From NCBI GenBank assembly GCA_900769995.1, contig CAAGIT010000082.1:1-13666 (forward strand): a DNA stretch of 13,666 bases. Direction: 5' to 3'. Shown one piece after another: positions 7,540 to 13,666 of the stretch. How positions within the stretch are numbered: the first letter of the stretch is position 1; the number at the start of each line of letters is the position of its first letter. The translations under genes and the position numbers were made by a program. Below the pieces are notes generated by a model, which was not told the origin of the DNA, searched no databases, and saw only the letters and a list, made by a program, of their open reading frames with translations. This DNA comes from an uncultured Oscillospiraceae bacterium (GTDB taxonomy: Bacteria > Bacillota > Clostridia > Oscillospirales > Oscillospiraceae).

Positions 7540-9149
7540 GAATTTGCAAGCTGCTGTGCCTGATATTGGCACTCGCCCTGCTGCTCAGCGCCTGCGGCAA
7601 GGAGGCAGCCGAAAGCACCATCGAGCTTTTGCCGGAACAGAATGAAGCCGAAACAACCGAGCAGGCTGCACAACCCGATGACGGAAAAACCGAAAGCACG
7701 TTCGGTCTGTCCTACCTCCCCGATTACGGTCTGAATCCTTTCACCTGCACCGCGACCGCAAATCGTGCGTTGTTTTCCCTGCTTTACGAAAACCTGTTTG
7801 TTGTATCAAATCAATTCCGTGCCGAGCCTGTGCTCTGTAAGAGCTTTAAGGTTTCCGGCGAGGGAACGATATACACCTTTACGCTGATCGACGGCGTCAA
7901 GTTCTCCGACGGGACGCCGTTGACGATCGATGACGTTGCCGCTTCCATTGATGCTGCCCGTGTCAGCCCGCTGTACAAGGGTCGTCTCTCCCGTATTTCC
8001 TATTACGTTGTCAATGAAGACGGCAGTATCACGATCGTCCTTTCCGCGCCCTATGAAAACTTTGCGCTGATGATGGACATTCCGATCGTCAAGGCAGCTT
8101 CTGTCGAGTCACAAACTCCGGTCGGTACCGGTGCTTACCGTCTCAGCGGCTCTGTCCTCATCCGCAATCAGCATTGGTGGAAAACGACACCCGAGATCGA
8201 CCTCGGCGACAGGATCTTGCTCTCCCCGTGTACAGAACCGATCGAGCTGCGCGACAATTTTGAGTTCGGTGCGACCGATCTGGTCTATTCCGATCCCAAC
8301 TCCGCCGCAGCCGCCGGTTATCGCTGTGACTACGAGGTTTGGGATGTGCCGACCACGGTCATGCACTATATCGGCTTCAATCTCGGCAGCGGTTATTTTG
8401 TCAACGATACCCTGCGTACTGCCGTCACCTTCGCGCTCAACCGTGAGGAGATTGCAAATACGATCTATCACGGCTATGCACTGGCAAGCCCGCTCCCCTG
8501 TTCGCCGAACTCCGACCTCTATGACGCGCAGCTCGCGGAGGACTATGATTATTCTCCGGCACGCTTTGCAACCGCTGTCCAGGCATCGGAGGTTTTGACC
8601 TCGGAAAGCTACGTTGGACACGTTGGGCGGCTCATTGTCTGCTCCGAAGATCCTGTCCGCGTTACGGCCGCGGAAGCCGTTGCCGAAACGCTGGTTTCTG
8701 CCGGCTTGAGCATTACTGTCGTTCCTCTTGAGCGTGACAGCTATTTGAGGGCGCTGCAAAACGGCGATTTTGACCTGTATTACGGCGAAGTCCGTCTGAC
8801 CGCAAATTTTGACCTGACGGAGTTTTTCACTAAATACGGCAATCTGCAATACGGCTCGATCGCCAGCTCGGCAATGGCTGACCTGTGCGTGGACGCTTTG
8901 GCGAACTCAGGCAGCTACCTCGAGCTTTGCTCGCAGCTTTTGACGCAGGCACAGATTTGTCCGGTCGTGTTTAAGAGCAATGCGATTTTTGTTACGCGAG
9001 GCAGTCTTTCAACCATCGCGCCGGCGGTGGATTTCATCTTCCACGATCCCACGGTGGCACGAACTCTGTCCGATGCCGACCAGACCTATGCCGATGTTGC
9101 ACCGGTAGAGCCCTCCGGCGACCCGACCGAGGAAAGCTCTTCTGAATAG
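7536..9149 (+). CDS. Family-5 (OppA/DppA-like) solute-binding lipoprotein
   Basis: This 537-residue protein has a lipoprotein signal peptide: basic start, hydrophobic core and lipobox L17-S18-A19-C20. It should be exported by Sec and anchored on the outer face of the membrane. A low-complexity acidic linker (about 22-50) leads into a domain resembling peptide/nickel-binding proteins. Recognisable parts are GLNPFT, LYENLFV, YTFTLIDGVKFSDGTPLT (a near-diagnostic SBP_bac_5 stretch) and GTGAYRLS; later comes TLRTAVTFALNREEIA, also typical. The tail ends in a Ser/Glu-rich stretch (PTEESSSE). Peptides are the likeliest ligand, but this is inference because no permease or ATPase gene adjoins it. It must work with components encoded elsewhere or act as a sensor or receptor. 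Start ATG 7536 overlaps the pgeF stop, with GAGGTGAT 5 bases upstream. A terminator follows at 9179-9210. Confidence 0.93.
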   Translation: MRICKLLCLILALALLLSACGKEAAESTIELLPEQNEAETTEQAAQPDDGKTESTFGLSYLPDYGLNPFTCTATANRALFSLLYENLFVVSNQFRAEPVLCKSFKVSGEGTIYTFTLIDGVKFSDGTPLTIDDVAASIDAARVSPLYKGRLSRISYYVVNEDGSITIVLSAPYENFALMMDIPIVKAASVESQTPVGTGAYRLSGSVLIRNQHWWKTTPEIDLGDRILLSPCTEPIELRDNFEFGATDLVYSDPNSAAAAGYRCDYEVWDVPTTVMHYIGFNLGSGYFVNDTLRTAVTFALNREEIANTIYHGYALASPLPCSPNSDLYDAQLAEDYDYSPARFATAVQASEVLTSESYVGHVGRLIVCSEDPVRVTAAEAVAETLVSAGLSITVVPLERDSYLRALQNGDFDLYYGEVRLTANFDLTEFFTKYGNLQYGSIASSAMADLCVDALANSGSYLELCSQLLTQAQICPVVFKSNAIFVTRGSLSTIAPAVDFIFHDPTVARTLSDADQTYADVAPVEPSGDPTEESSSE

Positions 9150-9178
9150 GCAATAGCAGGTCAATATTAGACATCGAA

Positions 9179-9210
9179 AAACCGCACTACGAAACATCGT
9201 AGTGCGGTTT
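9179..9210. terminator. Strong bidirectional Rho-independent terminator
   Basis: A perfect 14-base-pair stem (left arm AAACCGCACTACGA, 9179-9192; right arm 9197-9210) has the 4-base loop AACA. T-rich tails occur on both strands: TTTCTTTT on plus after the stem and GGTTTTTC on minus. It sits between the convergent lipoprotein gene (ends 9149) and aminotransferase gene (ends 9247), so it probably ends both operons. Confidence 0.92.
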
Positions 9211-9246
9211 CTTTTGGGAACGAAGAAATGCCGTTCCTATTGCTTA

Positions 9247-10413
9247 TTAAGCCATTTTCGATTTGATGTCGGACAGACGGTTGAGTGCTTCGTAAAGCGT
9301 CTCATCCTTCTTCGCAAAGTGCATACGGACGATATTCGGCACATTCTCCATAAAGAACGAGCTGCCGGGAACGGCCGCAACACCGACCTTCTTTGTCATT
9401 TCTTCGCAGAACTCGACATCGTTCTGTCCCTTTTTCAGGAACTGCCCGATGTTCGCCAGCACGAAATACGCGCCCTGCGGATCGGTATATTCGATGCCGA
9501 TGCGGTCAAGACCCTCGGTGAACAGCTTCTTCATGTGGGCATAGTGCGCGCCAAACTCCTCATAGTAGCTGTCGGGCATTTCCAGACCGACAACCGCCGC
9601 CTCCATCAGCGGCGAAGGCGCACCGACGGTGTTGAAGTCGTGGTACTGCTTAATGCGATCCATGATCGGCTGCGGAGCAATGGCATAGCCGAGCCGCCAG
9701 CCGGTGATGGAATAGGTTTTCGACAGCGAGCTGCACGAGATCGTGCGTTCCCACATTCCCGGCAGGCTGTTCATATAAATATGCTGATGCGGCGCGTAGA
9801 TAATGTGCTCATAGACCTCGTCCATAATGACATAGGTGTCATACTTGATCGCCAATGCCGCGATCTGCTCCAGCTCGGTGCGGGTAAAGACCTTGCCGCT
9901 GGGGTTCGACGGATTGCAAATCAGAATTGCCTTTGCACCCTGCTTGAAGGCATCCTCCAGGACATTGGCATCGTAATGGAAGGTCGGCGGAATCAGCGGC
10001 ACAAAGATCGGCTCACAGTCGGCAAAAATCGTCTGCGCGCGGTAGTTCTCAAAGTACGGCGAGAACATGATGACCTTGTCGCCGGGATTCGTCAGAGCGA
10101 ACAGGGTATCGACCATCGCCTCGGTGGAGCCGATGGTGACGACGACCTCGGTTTCGGGGTCGATGGTACGGCCCATGAAACGGCCGCACTTCTTTGCCAG
10201 TGCACGGCGGAAATTCGGCGCGCCCATCGTAATCGGATACTGGTGCGGGCCGAGAGAGCTGATTTCCTGCAAACGATCGGTCAGCGCCTTGGGCGGATCA
10301 AAATCCGGAAAGCCCTGCGCCAGATTGATGGCGTTGTTCGCGATCGCAATTCTCGTCATGCGTCGAATCACGGAGTCCGTAAAATGCCGACATTTTCTGC
10401 TCATTTCTTGCAT
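9247..10413 (-). CDS. Class I/II pyridoxal-phosphate aminotransferase, probably acting on aromatic amino acids
   Basis: This 388-residue cytoplasmic enzyme has the fold-type I aspartate aminotransferase marks. They are INLAQGFPDFDPP (29-41), NPSNPSG (167-173), Asp198 and Tyr201 (MDEVYEH), the PLP lysine Lys232 in SLSKTYSITGWR, Arg240, and a substrate-carboxylate arginine in NIVRMHF near residue 367. It would interconvert an amino acid and its 2-oxo acid using 2-oxoglutarate or another acceptor. Substrate preference cannot be read directly; aromatic is inferred from its place as last gene after indolepyruvate oxidoreductase and an arylacetate-CoA ligase. Enzymes of this subgroup are also annotated as LL-diaminopimelate, aspartate/tyrosine or kynurenine-type aminotransferases, so alternatives stay open. 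ATG 10413 has GAGGAA upstream, 21 bases after the ACT gene's double stop (TAATAG). Confidence 0.94.
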   Translation of the reverse strand: MQEMSRKCRHFTDSVIRRMTRIAIANNAINLAQGFPDFDPPKALTDRLQEISSLGPHQYPITMGAPNFRRALAKKCGRFMGRTIDPETEVVVTIGSTEAMVDTLFALTNPGDKVIMFSPYFENYRAQTIFADCEPIFVPLIPPTFHYDANVLEDAFKQGAKAILICNPSNPSGKVFTRTELEQIAALAIKYDTYVIMDEVYEHIIYAPHQHIYMNSLPGMWERTISCSSLSKTYSITGWRLGYAIAPQPIMDRIKQYHDFNTVGAPSPLMEAAVVGLEMPDSYYEEFGAHYAHMKKLFTEGLDRIGIEYTDPQGAYFVLANIGQFLKKGQNDVEFCEEMTKKVGVAAVPGSSFFMENVPNIVRMHFAKKDETLYEALNRLSDIKSKMA

Positions 10414-10434
10414 GGTATCATTCCTCGATTTCTA

Positions 10435-10863
10435 TTATTTCAAGCCGAGTTCCCGTGCCGTGATGGTCTTGAGGCCGTTTGCCTCCAGCACACGCAGGAA
10501 CCGATCCCCGTCAGACACGCGGAACACCATGTAGGCAAGCTCCGTTGAGCGCTCGATCAGGGAATACATATACTCAATATCGATGTTCTCGCTCGCCAGC
10601 AGGGACAGTACATGGGACAATCCGCCGGGGCTGTCCGGCACGCCGACCACCGCCACATCGTTGGTGCTGACAATGCAGTTCTGTCCGGAAAGGATCGACT
10701 TTGCCGCCGAAATATCGCTGACCAGCATCCGCAAAATGCCGAAATCGGTCGTATCGGCGATGGAGAGCGCGCGAATATCAATGCCGTTATCCGACAAAGT
10801 GCGGACGATCGATGCAATTTTGCCGGACTTGTTTTGCAAAAATACAGAAAGCTGTTGAATCAT
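10435..10863 (-). CDS. Double ACT-domain protein, putative amino acid sensor
   Basis: This 142-residue protein consists of two consecutive ACT domains, about 1-66 and 70-135. Each has the typical strand then helix with a conserved Gly (NKSGKIASIVRTLSDNGI and DSPGGLSHVLSLLASENI). ACT domains bind amino acids and usually control enzymes allosterically; there is no catalytic or DNA-binding domain here. The start is ATG 10863, since AAAGGAG stands 5 bases upstream, although the frame is open to 10902. It lies 13 bases after the ligase gene and 21 before the aminotransferase gene. The inferred job is sensing an aromatic amino acid and modulating a pathway partner, perhaps the ligase. I recall similar stand-alone ACT genes beside phenylacetate-CoA ligase genes in other anaerobes, but cannot check this here. 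Confidence 0.9.
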   Translation of the reverse strand: MIQQLSVFLQNKSGKIASIVRTLSDNGIDIRALSIADTTDFGILRMLVSDISAAKSILSGQNCIVSTNDVAVVGVPDSPGGLSHVLSLLASENIDIEYMYSLIERSTELAYMVFRVSDGDRFLRVLEANGLKTITARELGLK

Positions 10864-10868
10864 GGCGG

Positions 10869-10875
10869 CTCCTTT
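10869..10875 (-). promoter_or_regulatory. Ribosome-binding site that fixes the ACT gene start
   Basis: AAAGGAG on the minus strand is 5 bases before ATG 10863-10861 and favours it over the upstream in-frame start at 10902, which would overlap the ligase coding region. Confidence 0.75.
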
Positions 10876-10876
10876 C

Positions 10877-12193
10877 TCAGTCCAATAGTTTCCGTTTGTC
10901 AATGACGCGCACGGCCTTGCCCTCGGAGCGCGGAATCGAATTCGGCTCCATGAGCGTGACCTTTGCGCTGATACCGAGCAGGTTTTTCAGCGCGGTCGCC
11001 AGCTCCTTCGACTTCTGTGCCAGACCGCGCACGGTATCCGAGAATACCTCGTTGCTGATCTCGACCTGTACCTCGATGCTGTCGAAGTTGTTGGCGCGGT
11101 CAACAACGATCTGATAGTTTGCGGTATAGCCCTGTTCGAGCAGGACGGTTTCGATCTGCGACGGGAATACATTCACGCCGCGGATGATGAGCATATCATC
11201 CGTTCTGCCGCGCGGCTTGGTCATCTTGACCAGCGTTCTTCCGCAGGAGCATTTTTCGCGGGTGATCACGCCGATATCGCGCGTGCGGTAGCGCAGGATC
11301 GGGAAAGCCTCCTTCGTGATGCAGGAAAAGACCAGCTCGCCCTGTGTACCCTCCGGCAGCACCTCGCCCGTATCCGGGTCGATGACTTCAACGATAAAAT
11401 GATCCTCGTTGACGTGCATACCGGTCTGTTCGCGGCACTCAAAGGCAACACCCGGGCCGATGATCTCGGTCAAGCCATAGATATCATAGGCTTTCAGCCC
11501 CAGCATTTCCTCAATTTTCCGCCGCATTTCGTTCGTCCAAGGCTCTGCGCCGAAAATACCGGCTTTGAGGTGGATGTCATCCTTTGTAAAGCCGTTGGCA
11601 TAGAGCGTTTCGGCAATATGCAGGGCATAGGACGGGGTGCAGCACAAAATCGTCGAACCGAAGTCCTTCAGAATCGTGATCTGGCGCTGCGTATTGCCGC
11701 TGGAAACCGGCACGGTCGTCGCACCGATACGTTTCGCACCGCCATCGGCACCCAAGCCGCCGGTAAACAGGCCGTAGCCATAGGAGACGTGCACCACGTC
11801 CTCATCCGTGCAGTCGGCAGCCGTCAGCGCGCGGGCAACACAATCGTCCCATATCTCCAAGTCATTTCGTGTATAGCCTACCACGATCTGCTTACCGGTT
11901 GTACCGCTCGATGCGTGCAGACGCACAACGTCCTTCAGCGGTACGGCAAACAGGCCGTAGGGATAGGTATCTCTCAGATCCTGCTTATAGCTGAACGGCA
12001 GCTTCTTCAGATCGTCCAGCGAACGGATGTCTTCGGGTGTCACGCCGGCTGCTTCCATCTTGCTGCGGTAAAACGGCACATTGTCATACACACGGCGCAC
12101 CGTTTTTATCAGACGTTCTTCCTGTAATGCCTGAATTGTTTCGCGTGATGCGGTTTCGATCTCAGGCTGATAATATCTCTCCAAAGCTGTCAC
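10877..12193 (-). CDS. paaK: Phenylacetate-CoA ligase (AMP-forming), arylacetate-CoA ligase family
   Basis: This 438-residue adenylate-forming enzyme joins an arylacetate (phenylacetate, indoleacetate or similar) to CoA with ATP giving AMP and pyrophosphate. Motifs are ATP loop SSGTTGK (95-101), YGLTE (239-243), RYRTRD (301-306), RGRTDDMLIIRGVNVFPSQIE split around 328-348, and a C-terminal catalytic lysine Lys426 in SEGKAVRV. A small CSCG cysteine motif (315-318) is also usual for the family. The start is uncertain. GTG 12193 overlaps the iorB stop as GTGA but lies only 3 bases after AGAGG. TTG 12184 gives a more family-like N-terminus (MERYYQPEIE) but is 12 bases after it. Aromatic substrate is inferred from the family and the iorAB neighbours. 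Confidence 0.95.
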   Translation of the reverse strand: MTALERYYQPEIETASRETIQALQEERLIKTVRRVYDNVPFYRSKMEAAGVTPEDIRSLDDLKKLPFSYKQDLRDTYPYGLFAVPLKDVVRLHASSGTTGKQIVVGYTRNDLEIWDDCVARALTAADCTDEDVVHVSYGYGLFTGGLGADGGAKRIGATTVPVSSGNTQRQITILKDFGSTILCCTPSYALHIAETLYANGFTKDDIHLKAGIFGAEPWTNEMRRKIEEMLGLKAYDIYGLTEIIGPGVAFECREQTGMHVNEDHFIVEVIDPDTGEVLPEGTQGELVFSCITKEAFPILRYRTRDIGVITREKCSCGRTLVKMTKPRGRTDDMLIIRGVNVFPSQIETVLLEQGYTANYQIVVDRANNFDSIEVQVEISNEVFSDTVRGLAQKSKELATALKNLLGISAKVTLMEPNSIPRSEGKAVRVIDKRKLLD

Positions 12194-12762
12194 TCACCTC
12201 TGCCCAAGGCAAACGCCTTTTTGTTCATCTCTAAGAATTTTTCGGGAACGCCGGACTCGATCGCCTGCATCCACTCCTCGGTGCTGAAATCGAAGCAGTT
12301 GGACAGCCTGCCGAGCAGAACCAGGTTGACCGCCTTGGACGAGCCTGCCTGCTCTGCCAGTGACAGGGCATCAAATGCGTCCACATCCAGTCCGGCAGCT
12401 TTCATCTTCTCCACCAAATTTTCCGGATATTCCGCCGCGCCGATGATGACGGGCATCGGATTGGTTTTCTGGGTGTTCGTGATGATCTTTCCGCCCTTGC
12501 GCAAATATTCGGTGTATCGGGCGGCCTCGAGCAGCTCGAACGATACGATATAATCCGCACCGCCTTTGTCAATGAGCGGCGAATAGACCTTCTCGCCGTA
12601 ACGGACATAGGTCACTACGGAACCGCCGCGCTGACTCATGCCGTGCACCTCGGAGACCTTGACATCATAGCCGCGTGCAAGCAGCAGCTTTCCGAGAAGC
12701 TTACTGGCAAGGAGCGTACCCTGACCACCGACACCGACGATCATAATATTCTGAGTTTTCAT
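12190..12762 (-). CDS. iorB: Indolepyruvate:ferredoxin oxidoreductase beta subunit
   Basis: This 190-residue subunit corresponds to the gamma-type domain of 2-oxoacid:ferredoxin oxidoreductases. It pairs with IorA to convert aryl pyruvates to arylacetyl-CoA, CO2 and reduced ferredoxin, reversibly. It begins with a glycine-rich nucleotide/CoA-fold motif GVGGQGTLLASKLL (10-23) and contains EVHGMSQRGGSVVTYVR (38-54), diagnostic for IorB. ATG 12762 overlaps the iorA stop as ATGA, with GGAGGG 6 bases upstream, which rules out the longer open frame to 12906. The stop overlaps the ligase start as GTGA. It has no iron-sulphur motif of its own, as expected. Confidence 0.96.
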   Translation of the reverse strand: MKTQNIMIVGVGGQGTLLASKLLGKLLLARGYDVKVSEVHGMSQRGGSVVTYVRYGEKVYSPLIDKGGADYIVSFELLEAARYTEYLRKGGKIITNTQKTNPMPVIIGAAEYPENLVEKMKAAGLDVDAFDALSLAEQAGSSKAVNLVLLGRLSNCFDFSTEEWMQAIESGVPEKFLEMNKKAFALGRGE

Positions 12763-13666
12763 GCCTTGCCCTCCAATGCGCCGAATTTGCAGAGCTGGGA
12801 GCACACACCGCAGCCGGTGCAGAGCGTGTTGTCGATCACTGCCTTGCCATCCTGAAAGCTGATGGCGGGACAGCCGACCTTCATGCACATTTTGCAGCTC
12901 TTGCACTTGTCCGCATCGACCTGCAGCGGCGCTTTATGCTTGACATATTTGAGCAGCGCACACGGTCTGCGGGAGATGATAACGGACGGCTCGGCAGCGG
13001 CAAGCTCCTCCTTGATCGCAGCCTCGCACTGTGCCAAATCATACGGATCGACCACGCGGACACGGGCAATGCCCAGCGCATGGCAGAGCGCCTCCAAATC
13101 GACCTTCGCCGCAGGATCGCCCTTAAGGTTAAAGCCTGTGGTCGGGTTCTGCTGGTGACCGGTCATGCCGGTGATGGAGTTGTCCAGAATGATCACGGTG
13201 CTGTTGGAGTCGTTATAGGCGATATTGACCAGACCGGTCATGCCGGAGTGCATAAAGGTCGAATCGCCAATGACGGCAACGGTCTTTCCATCCGTTGCAC
13301 CGTTATTTGCCTTATTAAAGCCATGGATGCCGGAGACGGATGCACCCATGCAGATGACGCTGTCAACGGCATTCAGCGGCGCAACAGCGCCGAGGGTATA
13401 GCAGCCGATATCGCCGATGACGTTCAGCTTCAGCTTGGAAAGCACATAATACAAGCCTCTGTGCGGGCAGCCGGCACACATGACAGGCGGTCTTGGCGGA
13501 ATCACATCAGCCAAAACCGTACCGTCCGGCACAGCAAGACCCAAGCCCGCTGCAATCGCGTTCGGTGACAGCTCGCCGATGTTGGAGAACAGATTCTTGC
13601 CCTCCACCGGCAGGTCAAGCGTCTTGCCATAGGCTTCCACAAATCCGTCAAACTCCTCCGTAACGA
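12759..13666 (-). CDS. iorA: Indolepyruvate:ferredoxin oxidoreductase alpha subunit, C-terminal half (cut by right window edge)
   Basis: The last 301 residues are present; the frame runs open through position 13666, so the start lies outside. IorA is usually about 580-620 residues, so roughly half is seen. CAGCPHRG and the thiamine-diphosphate region GDSTFMHSGM to LVNIAYN are visible, then LDNSITGMTGHQQNP, all typical of IorA. The C-terminal ferredoxin domain has two 4Fe-4S motifs: CKSCKMCMKVGCP (C-x2-C-x2-C-x4-CP) and CTGCGVCSQLC (C-x2-C-x2-C-x3-C). The enzyme oxidatively decarboxylates aryl pyruvates with ferredoxin, or runs in reverse in reductive carboxylation. It is the first visible gene of the operon; the promoter must lie to the right of the window. 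Confidence 0.97.
   Translation of the reverse strand, partial: VTEEFDGFVEAYGKTLDLPVEGKNLFSNIGELSPNAIAAGLGLAVPDGTVLADVIPPRPPVMCAGCPHRGLYYVLSKLKLNVIGDIGCYTLGAVAPLNAVDSVICMGASVSGIHGFNKANNGATDGKTVAVIGDSTFMHSGMTGLVNIAYNDSNSTVIILDNSITGMTGHQQNPTTGFNLKGDPAAKVDLEALCHALGIARVRVVDPYDLAQCEAAIKEELAAAEPSVIISRRPCALLKYVKHKAPLQVDADKCKSCKMCMKVGCPAISFQDGKAVIDNTLCTGCGVCSQLCKFGALEGKA
12769..12774 (-). promoter_or_regulatory. Ribosome-binding site that fixes the iorB start
   Basis: GGAGGG on the minus strand lies inside the end of iorA, 6 bases before ATG 12762-12760, showing that iorB starts at the ATGA overlap. Confidence 0.8.

Noticed and set aside
9202..10548. A 448-residue open frame on the plus strand opposite the aminotransferase gene
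   Set aside because: It starts inside the terminator hairpin and runs antisense through the aminotransferase with an Arg/His-rich translation; a shadow frame.
12759..13640. A GTG at 13640 as the start of the iorA fragment
   Set aside because: The frame remains open to the window edge with IorA-like sequence, and the fragment is only half the family length, so the true start is outside.

Overview
The window reads as an ordinary chromosomal stretch of a moderately GC-rich anaerobic Firmicute, most likely a gut or rumen Clostridium-class bacterium of the Oscillospiraceae/Ruminococcaceae type. The evidence is the strong GGAGG ribosome-binding sites, the tightly packed overlapping genes, a ferredoxin-dependent 2-oxoacid oxidoreductase, and protein sequences with the Clostridia look (my impression, not a database result). 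No RNA gene, insertion sequence, prophage, CRISPR array or long repeat is visible. Every stretch between genes is shorter than 150 bases.

Layout. (1) Positions 1-2532, minus strand: a 96-residue protein of unknown function, then two tandem ABC exporter half-transporter genes. The second is cut by the left edge. The complete one carries a degenerate ATPase site, so the pair probably forms a heterodimeric exporter of the BmrCD/LmrCD/TM287-288 kind. (2) Positions 2679-3875, plus strand, divergent: a cation diffusion facilitator whose transport-site residues (Asn-Asp / Asp-Asp) resemble manganese exporters. (3) Positions 4013-9149, plus strand: secA, pgeF and a family-5 solute-binding lipoprotein, joined by overlapping stop/start codons (TGATG, ATGA). 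They form one operon with a recognisable -10 element upstream and a strong hairpin terminator downstream. (4) Positions 9247-13666, minus strand, convergent: reading 5' to 3', iorA (cut by the right edge), iorB, a phenylacetate-CoA ligase-like gene, a double-ACT-domain protein and a class I/II aminotransferase. The genes overlap or lie at most 21 bases apart, so this is one operon.

The last block is the most interesting biologically. Aminotransferase, indolepyruvate:ferredoxin oxidoreductase and arylacetate-CoA ligase together connect aromatic amino acids with aryl pyruvates, arylacetyl-CoA and arylacetates. The chemistry can run as amino acid fermentation or, since the ligase spends ATP, as salvage of arylacetates into Phe/Tyr/Trp by reductive carboxylation. 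The ACT protein would suit an amino-acid-responsive control element. I found no clearly unprecedented system; the findings list marks the less ordinary points.
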